From assembly GCA_023634235.1 (NCBI GenBank), contig JAMKCF010000014.1:8092001-8156000 (forward strand): a stretch of DNA of 64,000 nt, read 5' to 3'. Source of the stretch: Pisaster brevispinus (lineage: Eukaryota; Echinodermata; Asteroidea; Forcipulatida; Asteriidae). The notes under the pieces are model-generated. The model saw nothing but the letters and a program-made list of their open reading frames with translations, made no database searches and was not told where the DNA came from. Positions 46,385-58,289 of this stretch are shown here, one piece after another. A program made the position numbers and the translations under genes. The first letter of the stretch is position 1. Each line of letters begins with the position of its first letter.

Positions 46385-46770
46385 TGTCCGGGGGCAATAG
46401 TGACTTCACCTCTTTGGCCCCTGTCATCAATATCACTGTTTGTGTTTTAAGTGGACCATGTCTAGGCATTCAAACTAAGGACTTTAACAAAAGGGATCCG
46501 GGAAAATGACATACCGGGGGGCAGTCCTGGGTATGCTTTCGTGTACAAAACTAAAAGGTGTCCTCGGTGTACACCATTTACAAACATGTGGGCGTGTCTA
46601 CCCGTTGAAACCGAGGACTTTAACAAAAGGGATTTGGGCGTTTGACAGAGCAAGGACGTCCTCGCTTCACTTTCAAGTACAAAACCAATGGAGACGAAAA
46701 GAAGAAAGAAAAAAAAGTAGGAGAACAAAGAGAAGTCCTTAATTTACAGGATTCACAAATGTGCATGTGT
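46385..46770. repeat. Dispersed repeat with internal ~145-bp duplication
   Basis: aggactttaacaaaagggat occurs at 46479 and again at about 46613, each followed by similar text (tgac.., gcaaggacgtcctcg / ctttc.tgtacaaaac). The second unit also resembles 61985-62140 (gagcaaggacgtatttgct, gtacaaaaccaatggga, gtagaacaaagagaa). Confidence 0.6.
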
Positions 46771-48596
46771 GTATTTTGTTGTGTTCATGGTTTTTTTAAC
46801 AAAAGTTTTGATGATGAATAAATAAAAAAATTATTTGGCAATATCAAAAAAAGAAATCAAGTCATGGGGAAAGATAAGAATTTATGGAGCAGTTGAAATT
46901 TGAGAGTGATGCATGTAGTGTGTGTATTGTAGATGGCAGTTGATGGATAACACCATGAATCTCTAGGCTCTAGTTAACTGTGTGACTTTCTACAGACAAT
47001 CACCTTTATTTTACTACAGGGTTAAAAGGAAATATAGCTTTTTTGTTTTCCTCCCCCACCCCTTTTTTTTTGAAGAGTAAATTAATTCCATTCCCCCAGA
47101 TTTAAATTTACACACCATTCAACCCTACTTGGAAAATCCCATCAAATTAGATATACATGTACAGAGTTTTCCCCATGCACAAATACATGTATTGGTGAGT
47201 TTCAGAGATTCAAATTTCCCTGGTGTCCGTTTGTCGCTTGCTATAAAATGGATTCAACGTTCTTGATGAAAATGCAGTGACAGTTTTTTTGCTGTTTTCT
47301 GAAGACGATAGACACTGTATTCGGCTGAAAATTTCACACGTGACTTTTATTGTATCTTTCTTGATAGTTTGGCCCATAAATCAGCATGTTGACAAAAACC
47401 AATTGACGATATCTTTAAGGAAGAAAAGTATTTAAGAAATGACTTCTTAGAAGTGTGGCTCTGAAAAACACACGAACGTACATCAGCGTTTTGGTCAATG
47501 CACTCTGTCCGAATCCAAACAAAATAATACGATAGTCAGTGACAGATTGTTTCATTCACAGACAAATATTGACCAATAGTAAGATCAAAAACTCAATCTT
47601 CATCCCCCCCCCCCCTCAGTGTAAATAAACTCATCCCACCCCCCTGTTTAAAAGTAGACTGTCCCGTATATACGATCTTCCCCAATGTCTTCATTTAATA
47701 AAAGTACACACATACGAAGTGTCAAGCTCACATGCTGTAGACTGTCAAACACTGAAGAATCTCCGCGGCGGTCTCTGATGATAGTGCGTTAAATTCTTAA
47801 GGTGAACTGTAAAGCCAACGACGACAGGAGGGCGGAAATTATTCGTAGGGTCAGTAATGGAGGGAAACAATGATGGGTTCTGCACCTCGGACTCGGAGGA
47901 GAAAACGGTGAGTTGTTGATGATGTTTGGGGGAAATCTGATGCTTCCCTACATGAATCAGACGTAGTGTTGCATTACCTGACAGAACAGTGTTGAGTGAA
48001 ATTGAAACGAATTTGTCGAGTCAATCTTGTTTATTAATTTGCCAAATTGGATGCCAACCGACCCTTGATCACGAAGTAGCTAATCTTTTGCGTATCCGTG
48101 TAGTATATTTCCATTTGAATTACCTAGCAGAAAGTGTTTAATAACTGTCCAAGGACTTGTCCTGTAAATTAAAATTTACGTACAGCAGAACATTTAGTTT
48201 AGTTTGATTTGAATCAGGTAGAGGAAAATGCTTTAAAATATGCTTGGTCCATTTTCTGGCCAAATTGACCCCCCAAAAAAAAAAAAAAATTAAAAAAAAT
48301 CAGTTTTACATTTTAAATAGTTGTGTTGATGGATTTGAGAAAGTAAGAAGCTTTCATTTCAGGTATTACATGAAAAAACTGCCAATGATTAAAAGGCAGC
48401 TCAGTAAAAATTTGTCGGCAGGATCCCGGCATTATCTCACGTCCATTAGCCATGTACAAATAATTATGCATATTTCGTCCCTTGTCCAAGGCATATATGC
48501 AAAAGTTGTTTTCTCTTTCGATTTGAAACAGCATCCTTTGTCAGTACTCGTTCAGAGAAATAATATTTAAAACAATTTCTTTACACATTCAATAAT

Positions 48597-49075
48597 AATA
48601 ATAATAATTAAAACTTTAATTAAAGCGCCATCTATCTAAGACTAAACTTATTCCGAGGCGCATAAAAACCAAACAAAAAACAGAGAGAGTAACAAAAAAA
48701 GGTTACAAATTACGTAGCTTAGAAAGAAATAAGAGCACATTGAATAAAACAGATTTACATTTAAACGTGTCGGCAAAAACAAGTGGTAAAAAAAAAAATA
48801 ACAAACAGAAAGTCAATCATAAGAGATATTGAATAGGTGAGTTTTTAGCAATGTTTTGAAAATGTCCAGAGACTTTGTAGCTCGGATATGTAAAGGAAGA
48901 GAGTTCCAGAGAGTGGGTGCAGATACAGAAAAAGCGTGAACGCCGTTGGAAGTGGTTGTTTTAGGGACAGTTAAAAGAAGTTGGTTTGTAGAGCGAAGAT
49001 TGCGAGTTGGCGTATATGGTGAGAGAATTTCTTTGAGATAGTGAGGAGCCCTATCATTCAAAGCTTTCATGGTGA
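48597..49075 (-). pseudogene. 5'-truncated LINE, reverse-transcriptase C-terminus (CR1/L2-like)
   Basis: On the minus strand 49070-48813 encodes 85 residues beginning MKALNDRAPHYLKEILSPYT and containing the diagnostic FSVSAPTLWNSLPLHIR and LLKTHLF motifs. These are the conserved C-terminal tail of non-LTR retrotransposon ORF2 proteins of the CR1/L2/Jockey group. A stop, about 210 bases of 3' UTR and an (ATT)n tail at 48592-48608 follow. The endonuclease and the catalytic polymerase core are missing, so it is a dead insertion within the kinase intron. Confidence 0.88.
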
Positions 49076-49449
49076 CATGCTACAGATGACAGAATTAAAT
49101 AACATGTCATATTTGAATCATGATCTACGGTACTGTATGACACTTTTACAAAATTGTGGGATATTCATATATTGCCTCTGAGTCTACACTCTCATAAATT
49201 AAATACCAGCTGATAAATTACCCCAAATTTGTGAGTTTAATTTGCAAATTGCAAGATAAATATTCAGCCTTAAAAATATATATATAGAATGACAAGTACA
49301 AGTGTTATAAATAACATACTTTTCATTTTGACAAATGAAACGATATTGAGCATTTCATCCTAATTTAATCATGGTTGAGACAGTATTTGAAAAATGTTGG
49401 ATGTTAGAGTTCACGTAACTGTGATTACAGAGAAGGTAAACTCAGCCCA

Positions 49450-51690
49450 GATTGATGTCTTTGAGAATCAGCTGTCCCGCCCAGCAGTCCTCAGTCACGG
49501 CTTCCTTGATGGTCTTACGACCGTGCCTCCTTGCCTGTCACTGCCTGGTATCATTCCATGCCAGTGACTCAACCTCTAAGCGTGAGGCAATGCACAGACA
49601 ATCCCTGGGGGGGGGGGGGGCGACTACCATGGCAACCCAGCTGTCATGGTTACCTACACCCAGAGCTGTACTCTGACGGAGTTGCGACTTGGAGGAACTA
49701 GTTCTCCTTGGTCATTGTGGTTACTGGACGCCATTTTTGGTCCAAATGCAGTTATACCAAAAGTTACACTCCAAATGTTCTCATACCTTAACACACTATT
49801 TTTCCTCATGTACAGAAGTAACACCCCGCCCTTAAAAACCTCTAAAGAATTTCTGAGATTCCAAGCAAACAATGATGACACAATAGAGGGGGTACCACCA
49901 CTGCCCCATTCGCTCGTCCCCAGCGCCTTGCCTTAAAACCAAAGGCGCTGGGATGGGCAAACGTATCAAGCACGCTCATTGGTTAATGCTCAGTCCCATC
50001 ATGCATCACACTCACACTGCAAGCACTGCATGCATGACGTACTTCCTGAACAAGAATCTGTGCAAGCTGATTAGCCCATCCCAGCGGTCCTGGATAGGCC
50101 GCTGGGGCCGAGCGAACACTGCTCCATAGCGAGCACCAAACGAGTGCAGCACGGCCCAACGTGCAGTCTATCTATCAGATAACCAGCGCATCACAAAATT
50201 GAGTTTGACCTCGGAGCCCTTCTGTAAGGACGTAAATGCTCTTTTTCACTGCAACCCGATGATTGATCAGCTGCAAAGTATAGGTCAACACCCAGACAGT
50301 GCCTTGGGCTATGAATGACAAGCTATGGAGACCAACATCCAAACACCCAGAAAGATAAAGAGGCTTGGGATGGTTGCTTGCTTGCATCCTCTCTGTCAAT
50401 GACTCAACCTCAAAGCGCAGCAAAAGGGCACGGACGCTACGCTTTAATGCATTACTATCACTCACTCCTCTTTGTTCCTAGTGGAACATAAGGTTCAACC
50501 ATGTCAAGCAAGGTACCAGGTAAGGGGGCCAGACAAATTTTAGCAACTGGTCCTCCAGGTTAGGGGTTGGGTGTGGTGTTACCAACTTCACCCTGCAAAA
50601 ATACATCACAGTACAGGCATTACTATGGCAACCTTTATAACAGCCCAATCTGGATTTCCAAAGCTTTTACAATACCAGCCACAGTATTATTTTGGGTGAC
50701 CATTTTGACCAATCTGAAGACAAACATTGTGGAACGTTTTTTTTGAAAAGACAATGAATATGGTGTTGTTTGGCACTGAGACTTACAGTTTTCTGTTGAG
50801 ACAACTTGCACGGAAGCTGTTGATACCACCATCGGAAACCTCAAAGGAGAGAAGGTTGGGTGATTGGTTGGAATTGTGTTAACTGATAACCGTTCTCTCA
50901 GTCATTTCAAATCTATGATTCAACTGCTAGGTATGAGGCAAGATACAGCCCAGTGCCCAGGGCATATTACCATGGCAAACTTTTATAGACAAAGAGTTTT
51001 GTATCCAAAGGCCATAAACTCTGTCATTTCAATATTATGAATGCGCCTTTGGGCATTACCACGGCAACCTTTTATGGACAGAGCTGGGCATAACATTCTG
51101 TCGCCTAAAACCCAGAGATGATGGGGGATGTTTGGTTGCATCCAAACTGGTAACCATTCTTTGTCATTTCGATCCAATGAATCAAACTCGCAGCGTGTGG
51201 CTAAACACAGAGATTGCATTTGGGTATTACCATGGTAGCCTTCTTATGGATGAAGAGCTAGGGGTAACACAACTCAGAATCCAGAGATGTTTGTGGATCG
51301 TGGGAGGAGGGGGGCAGGATGGATGGTTGATTCTACCCAAATTTGAACTGCTCTCTGGCATTCCAACCCAATGACTTGACCTCAAAGCAAGGCACAGAGT
51401 GTTCTTTGAGCATTACCATGGCAACCTTCTTCTTCTCATGGATGAAAAGCTGGGGGAGGGGGGTAACAGCACTCAAAATCCAGAGATGATTGTGGATTTT
51501 GGAGAGGGGGTGGGCAGGATGATGGATGTTTTATCAAAAATTTTAACCGCTCTCTTGCATTCCAACCCAGTGACTTGACCTCAAAGCATGTCGCAGACAA
51601 TTTTTTGGACATTACCATGGCAACCTATCATGGCTACCCATCACCCGAACCCAGATGCAGGGGGAGGGAGGGGAGTTGTGGTCATCGCCT
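49450..51690. repeat. Degenerate satellite, about 170-200-bp units
   Basis: The phrase attaccatggcaacct or a close variant appears at about 50622, 50967, 51056, 51228, 51413 and 51614. It is repeatedly followed by atggatgaa.agct, aacccagagatg, a G-rich tract, and cattccaaccca.tgacttgacctcaaagc. An earlier unit starts near 49452 and is interrupted by other sequence and a MITE at 49909. Unit spacing is 170-200 bases and divergence is high, so the array is old. Confidence 0.8.
49909..50116. mobile_element. 208-bp MITE with ~10-bp target duplication
   Basis: Ends ttcgctcgtccccagcg and the complement of ccgctggggccgagcgaa, with an inner hairpin (caaaggcgctgggatgggc and gcccatcccagcg). It is flanked by cactgcccca (49899-49908) and cactgctcca (50117-50126), a 10-base direct repeat with one difference. 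A 9-10-base duplication would fit the Mutator-like superfamily; this is inference. It is inserted in the degenerate satellite. Confidence 0.7.
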
Positions 51691-52480
51691 TTTGTTCGCA
51701 CCTTGAGTCAACATAACCTTTGATCATACTGTCGTCCTGCATATAGAAAGCAGTGTTCATTAGAAGAGATTAGTATGCTATGCCTGTTTACGCAAAATGT
51801 GCTCAAGAAAGCAGGGGAGGCAATTAAGCTTTACATTTTACCATACATAAAATCGCTGGGTCATTCTTTTATGGTATTACGTAGGCCTACACTTAAGAAT
51901 CTGAAAGGGGATTACTGAAAGGGTAAACATCGCTGGGTAAATGTCACTTAATGTTCTTGTATAAGTTCATGAAGATCAAGAAATTCATCTATGCATTATT
52001 TTGGACTTAAGCCGCCCACTGGCCATTAATATTTAAGTCTTGATAACTTACTGCAATGTGGTTATTTCAACAAACATGTATTGGCATCGCTTAAAAACAA
52101 AATTCAGGATTTGTGATTATCCTACCCCCCTACCCCCCTAAAAGAAAGGGAAAAAAGTTCAATCTGAAAGCTCACTGATACCAACGACCACACCAGCACC
52201 AGTCATTCTCTGTTGAAAACTTAGAAAATAGCATTTGAAGATCTCTAAAATCACTTGGCTTATTTCAGTTGGAGCAATCGAAATAAACGTAGTATAAGGG
52301 TGCACAAAATTCTTGAAGGAGCAGAAGTTATTTATCATTGTTCACAGTCAAACATGCAGGCTTAACTTGCTGAAAATTTGTTGGTTGTTTGGTTCGTTTA
52401 TTGAAATCTAGCAGATGGGAATAAATTGACCATTTTAATAAAACAATTGAGGGTCCCCTTTTAGTCTGGCAGGTATGTGA

Positions 52481-52772
52481 TGGGATTGCGCCTCTGATGA
52501 TCAAAGCATGGAATTTGACGCAAAGTCACGAGTGTGTCATGAGAAAGATATTTGGCTTTAGGGCCATCCCAGATTTGTCCTTTGAGAAGAAAAAAAAGTA
52601 AAATAATAAGCAATGGCAGTCATTTTGAAAATATTGAAAAATGCTTGTTATTCCACCTGTATTTTTTTCTAAGGACAAATCTGCGATGGCCCTATAGCCA
52701 AATATCTTTCTCGTGACAAACTCTTGACTGTGTGCCAAATTCCATGCTTGGATCATCAGAGGCAATATCCCC
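52481..52772. mobile_element. Foldback element, about 290 bp
   Basis: Arms of about 105 bases (52481-52590 and 52668-52772) are inverted copies. Both contain cctctgatgatc, agcatggaattt, gagaaagatatttggct, agggccatc and agatttgtcctt. The spacer of about 80 bases is AT-rich. The 94-residue minus-strand open frame across it is a by-product. Confidence 0.85.
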
Positions 52773-54019
52773 CCCAGATTCGCTGCCCACTTAAGCGATA
52801 TTGTCAACATTCTTGCAAAACATCACTAGACAAATTTATGAATGATGAACAAACATTTTTGTGTTGAAAAGTTCTCAGTGACTTACCAATCATTTCTTGG
52901 AATGAGAGCAATGAGCAGTGGGGCAAAACTGTTCCATTGAGAATAATGATTTAGCCTAAGGAATGATTGGGTTATTTTTGTTATATGAAAAAGGGTCACA
53001 CAGGAAATTGCAGAGGATACAGAAAAATTATAATGTTAATTTCAGTGTTTTGGTTAATCTGTATTGTATAAGAACATATGCTCATGGAAATTTATTAGCT
53101 TAAAAAACCTGACACTTAAATTTTGTTGTCTTGGCTCAAACTATTATTTGATTAATATTTTGGTTTAGGAAGAATCACATTGTGGTGTCAGCCACAGATA
53201 TCTGGAATAACCATCGGGGAAAGAAAATTGATTCTGTGTTCATCCTCCATAAAATAACCTTGTTTGAAATAGAATTACGTTTATTTATTATATATCAAGA
53301 CAAGAACGACCTTTTTAAAACAAACATAATGTTAAAAAGGAGAGATTTTGTTTCAAATATTTAGTGTAAATATTAATAAATCGCCAAAGCGAGAGGATCG
53401 GTCAGAAGATGTAAAGTGGCATCTATTATGACAAAGAAGTCATTAGAGCAAATGTAAACAGATTAATCACAAAAGCAGGCAAAATAGAGGAACAAGAAAA
53501 CAACAAAGCAGCAACCAAACATTACTATTAATAAATAAAAAGAAGAGAAAAAAAACTTGTTTATAACAAATGATTCAAATTCAAAAGATTTCAAATTCAT
53601 GGTGTCTGTTTTTAAGTGAATTGGGTAAATTAAAATTACCCGTCGGCTTTCTACTGATCTTATAATCGTTTGAAGGACATGTCACTGGAGGAAAAACACA
53701 ACCTTTCATTAGAAATGTCACCACTGTCACCCAAACACCCAGGCAATCTCTACTAATTGAGAAAAAGCAGAATTGAATTTTAACGAACAAAAAAGCTAAA
53801 CTAATTAAACAATAATGGCGAGTGCATTTGCGAGTAGACAGCCAATTAGCAGTGCATTGAGAAAGAACAAAAAGCAATATAACAGGGGATCACGGCGATT
53901 CAAAATAACGGGCAACGGAATTAACAGGAAGCTGTGTTGTTTGCCTTACGATGTAACATGTACCCCTCTTGCTAATAACGCTGATTAAATAATCAAGGCA
54001 TGACGTCAGGCACCCTAGT

Positions 54020-54331
54020 GTGGGATACTTTAGCCCAGGAGACGACTCCTATATCGATCCAGATGCTCATTACAAAATTGTCTCTCCAAAGAAGAAGGGG
54101 AGGGAAAAAACAAAACTCTGCAGGGAAAACTTGCGGGGCTATTTGTGGCAGTCACGTCGATGTTGGCAAGCTGAAAAGAGCCGTGCTTTGTCGCGATCAA
54201 AGAAAGCCAGTGTCATTCATTTGATTAGATGCGGTGGATGGCGGCTCGTGTCATTGTGTGTTGGCTTTAGTCCCCTTCGACTTAGAAGGCTTCTATCTGG
54301 AAGATTTGTCTGTATGCTTTGGATATCTTAA
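54020..54331 (+). other. Unassigned open frame in intron, 103 codons
   Basis: The first 30 codons (…YFSPGDDSYIDPDAHYKIVS, then PKKKG) have protein-like composition, and the DNA around 54000-54200 is not visibly repetitive. I recognise no domain, there is no good ATG (the frame opens on an alternative codon), and no convincing splice pair is seen. It could be conserved noncoding DNA, a pseudogene scrap or chance. Confidence 0.2.
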
Positions 54332-54659
54332 TGAGATACAGCCAGTGCAATCAACCTTTGGAGGTTTAGTACAAATGGAGGTAGGGTTGCTTTGTTTCAG
54401 CATGGAGGTAGACCTCCATGGTTTCAGTATTGGTTTTTGTTTTGTTTTTGGTTTTGACAACAATTTTGAATACCTGTATTTTAGATTTTTTTTTTTTACA
54501 TGGCATGAAAATCTGATTCATTCAAACCTTGTTTTGAGGTAGGTTTTAAGGGGTATTGTGCTTATTTTTTTCTGGTAAATAAATATTTACGACGAAGCAA
54601 GAGTGTTCTTGATTAGTAGCAACCGTACAGAATGTTTTGTTTATTTGAATGGTAGATTC

Positions 54660-54790
54660 ATTTAAATCTTGTTTGTACAAATGGAGGTAGTTTTTCTGAC
54701 CATCAGGCAGAACTCTGTGTGCTTTGTAACCTTTGGAAAGGGCACATTATAAATAATACTATTATTAATTTTATTTTATTCCATCACAGC
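54660..54790 (+). mobile_element. Retroelement 3' tail fragment
   Basis: tgctttgtaacctttggaaa, gggcacattataaataatac and a tattatta tail have the form of SINE/LINE 3' ends in this genome (compare gcactttagaaatgactgct at 27750). Truncated. Confidence 0.4.
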
Positions 54791-55496
54791 ATGCCAAAGA
54801 AAGATCACATTTTCCTTTGTGCGAGTAATAAGCTCTTTGAGTCTGGCTACATCCCGTAGCCTGAGATCTCAAGGGTCTTTCACAGGATTCTGTCTGCTCC
54901 CAGAAGCGCTGCCTTCTGGAGCAGATCTACCCTCACAGTCGTGCCTATTTGCTCATTTTGAATTGTTTCCACATCCAAAAATATTTACCAAAATATTGTT
55001 TATTTTATGTAAAGCATTGCAGAACTTGTTTTAATTTGTTTATTTAATTTTTATACTTTTGTCACAATATTGTCACTCAAGAAATGGTGTAAGACAAGTC
55101 CATGGAAATTTTGTTTAGTTCCTTGCTCTTATTTTTAAGAAAACGGTGGGTTACACATTTTATGTTCCTGTAAAATATGCTAATTTCTCATGCCTCAAAC
55201 GTTTGCTCTTTACATATTTCTAAGTGCCTTTTTTGGGGGGTCTGACGTATCAGTTATTGAATTTGTGGTTGAATTAGTTGTTATGTATTTTGTGTAATGT
55301 AATAAATAAAAGAAGTCTCCTTTGAGGACCACTACTTGAAATTGGATTGAATCGAATTCAGGAAGGGTGTATATGAGGCACCCCCTGGGACTGCGTTCCT
55401 GTCAGGGTATGGTAGTTTGTACTTATTAGAGGGCACCGCTGTGAGGGAAGTGTTAATTTCTGCTGGAACATTTCAAGGGGCACTGAGGCAGTTATT

Positions 55497-55620
55497 ATTA
55501 TTATTATTTATTTGACCAAAACAACGCAAAATGTACAATAGATAAATAAATGCACATAATAATAATTATGAAAAAAAAATTAGCAAGAAAGCAAACAAAA
55601 TAAACAAAAGAAAAACAAAA
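55497..55620. repeat. (ATT)n microsatellite and A-rich tract
   Basis: ttattattattattattt at 55495-55512, followed by an A-rich stretch with multiple aaaacaaa words to about 55620. Probably the tail of a retroelement lying to the right on the minus strand, but no coding remnant is recognisable. The 143-residue minus frame is low complexity. Confidence 0.5.
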
Positions 55621-57004
55621 TGAAGAGAAACACAAAGAATCTAAACATCTTAAAACATCTTAAAAGGGCCAATACAACAAAAAATACAGCTAACTGTGGA
55701 CGAACAAAATGTACAACCAAAAAACAGCAACGGCTATGTGGGTCAGGGGCCGCAAAAGTAAAATAAACTTCTATTACCCGCAGGTATGCAGCCCCGCACA
55801 TAACAAAAGACAGTGACAGGACGTGACTATACAAGGGCAATATACAGGGGCACAAAGGCAATAATGTCTCAGGTATATTGAGGCAAGTTCTTCTGACAGT
55901 AACTTCAGTACGGGGATCGTTCTTCACTTTAACAAAATCCATCACCATATGGGAACTCAACACCCAAACTGCTTGACTCTGATTATGATGGCATGCCTGA
56001 TTCCACATCAAGCATGATCAGTTTACTAGTGCAGTTGCTCAGTCCAAACGAAGTGAACAAAACATACAATTTCAATGAAGTGGTGGGTGATTTAGGGTAC
56101 TTCTCTACAAAATTAGTCTGACGCAATTCAAACTGGATGTGGGATTGTCCGATTTTGAATATAATTTGGTACCCTGAGTAAATATTAACTGCTGGGAATT
56201 TTGATGAGTCTTGGCAACATAGCAACTTCACTGGGATTACAACAATGCTGTAGTATACTTTTATATATATAGGCCTATACAGATTTATCATCTCGTAATT
56301 TGTTTTTTAAATTATCAATCTCAGACCTAGACTAACCCATAGGCCACAGGGGCCATGGCCTCTGTTGCCCTGGTCGTGGCCATGATGCCCTATCAAAAGT
56401 TTCTCCAGACAAGATTTTCCAATAGAAGTCCCCTTTGCAAAACGAAAATAGCCTTGCCCTCTCAAGATGAAATTCTAGGCCCGCAACCTGTCAAGAGTCC
56501 ATTCTCAGTGCCGTGTTTAAGATTGTTAATCAGGGGTTTACTGCGGGTACAGTCTGCATGAGTAGGGTACTGTACTTTGGAGAAGATGTTTGCGGTGATC
56601 TATTGCAAGATTTGTAATCACGGCAGTGCAAAACTCATGTAAAGAACATATGGATGGGTTATTTTTTACTCCAATCCCTTAATCACTCCTCGAGGACGTT
56701 CTTAGTTAGGACAATTTTAGTCATGTGGTTCACAGTGAGGGCTATTACTTTGATAAAGATAGAGTTATTGGATAAACCAGGTTTCCAAAGTGCCCTTTTT
56801 CTGCGATGACGTCAATCAGAGAGAGATTGATTGCACAAATCTAGCCACTACTACTGCTAATAATAGTAACACTGGAGTCTTATACAGCGCATGTATCTAC
56901 CTATAAGGCGTTCAGGGCACTTGAACATAGAGAACAATTTTTAAGACAGGTTTTTAATTTTTTTATTTTTTCAAATCTTATATATATTTTTTAGACTAAT
57001 TTAT

Positions 57005-57477
57005 GTAAGACCTTAGAATGGTTTACAGGTTGCTGTGGTACTCTCAGCAACCACCGCCAGAAACACCTGGGCAGACCCCTTCTCTTAGCGATAAGTGTAG
57101 CTGGGTTCTTTTTACCTACATTCTGACATTACACAATGTATGGAACCCACGGCCGTAACGTCCTATCCTAAGTGTCTTGTCCCAAGTGTGTTGATTATAA
57201 GGACTTGTGCCAAGACTGGGATTCGAACCCTCACTCTGCCGATCAGAAACACCAGGGCCCAATTTCATTGAGATGCTTGAGCATAAAAAAGTAGCTAAGC
57301 ATATCAAAATTTTGCTTGCAGAATGAGGAAACCGGCCAAAATACCATTTCACATATACCATTTGTGACTGGTATCCTGCTCATTTTTGCTAAGCAGGAAA
57401 TTGTTAAGCAATATTCTCTGTGAAAGTGAGCCCTGAGCTTAAGGCCAGTGCACTTGACCGCTCGGCCGCAACACGCC
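57005..57477 (-). mobile_element. tRNA-Leu SINE interrupted by a MITE
   Basis: SINE blocks cttagaatggtttacaggtt, ataagtgtagctgggttctt, ccaagactgggattcgaacc and ctctgccgatcagaaacacc lead up to 57254. The A-box part (cttgaccgctcggccgcaac) resumes after 57435. The intervening 57255-57434 is a GGGCCC-TIR MITE. Confidence 0.8.
57255..57434. mobile_element. GGGCCC-TIR MITE nested in a SINE
   Basis: gggcccaatttcattgagat at the left; ggtatcctgctcatttttgc and a diverged right end, ctgtgaaagtgagccctg. It interrupts the SINE between its insert region and its A-box region, so it is younger than that SINE copy. Confidence 0.8.
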
Positions 57478-57490
57478 AAACTAGCACTAG

Positions 57491-58289
57491 GGCCCCGTTC
57501 CCACTGGACCCCGCATTGATTGCGCAATTTGAGAAAAGGGCGATCAGACCCCGCAATTTCTCGAAAAGGGCGATCAAAGGGCGATCAAGCGTAAGTGGGA
57601 ACGCGAGGGCGATCAGGATCAGACCCCGCAAATTTGATCCACCTCGGGAGTAGGATTAAAGCGGGATCTGATCGCCCTTGTGGATTAATGGGCGATCAAA
57701 AGTCTAGTGGGAACGCAAAGGGCGATCAGACCCCGCAATTTGAGGGCGAACATCCGGTACGGTAGGCCCGAATGGCGCGAAAATGGTGTTCTTTTTTCTT
57801 CTATTCCCAGCAAGCACCACGCATTTGGTGACATGAATTGCAAGTAAAGCATAAAGCAGTATTGACGTCACGTGACGATACCAACTACACGTTCTGTACA
57901 ACGCATCCACACTAAGCCCAAACCCACGCTTTAATTTTGGATGCATTGTATTCATACGTGCACGTTCTTTAAAGATGGCAGCGCCCAGCAATAAACGTCC
58001 CATAAATTCGTTAAAAAAAACTTCCCAAAAAGATGAGAAGCATGGCAAACTATGGTCGGACGAGGAGCTAGGAGCCATCCCACACTGTGTGGTCGCCATA
58101 GATACGTTGCGCCTGCGCACTGCCCACTTGGTCGACCTGCGTTGGTGAACTTTGAATCCACTTCCGTTCCCAAAAGGGAGATCAATGCGCGACCATACTC
58201 TAGTGGGAACGCGACCGCGATTCACGTCTGCGACTAATCCTTTTGCGGGGTCAGGATCTCGTAATTGTGGATCCAGTGGGAACGCGGTC
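57491..58289. mobile_element. PIF/Harbinger-like element, 799 bp, TAG target duplication
   Basis: Flanked by TAG (57488-57490 and 58290-58292). The ends ggccccgttcccactggacc and the complement of ggatccagtgggaacgcggtc form inverted repeats with three mismatches in the first 18 bases. Both subterminal regions are packed with agggcgatcagacccc / gtgggaacgcga words. Three-base duplications and ...TTCCCACTGGA-type ends fit PIF/Harbinger. The interior includes the small Myb/SANT-like frame at 57975. The 173-residue minus-strand frame is a shadow. Confidence 0.75.
57975..58148 (+). pseudogene. Truncated Myb/SANT-like protein of the Harbinger element
   Basis: ATG to TGA, 57 codons. A basic N-terminus (MAAPSNKRPINSLKKTSQKD) precedes EKHGKLWSDEELGAI, which resembles the start of the Myb/SANT-like domain (W-[ST]-D-E-E) found in the second protein of PIF/Harbinger transposons. 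The frame then departs from the family and stops after the first helix, so only a remnant remains. The domain assignment is by motif only. Confidence 0.45.

Noticed and set aside
55580..56011. 143-residue minus-strand frame ending in a Phe/Leu-rich tail
   Set aside because: The tail is translated from an A-rich low-complexity tract; it resembles a membrane segment only by composition.
57704..58225. 173-residue minus-strand open frame, the longest in the window
   Set aside because: It lies wholly inside the Harbinger-like element and spans its subterminal repeats; the composition shows no domain. Treated as a shadow of the element.
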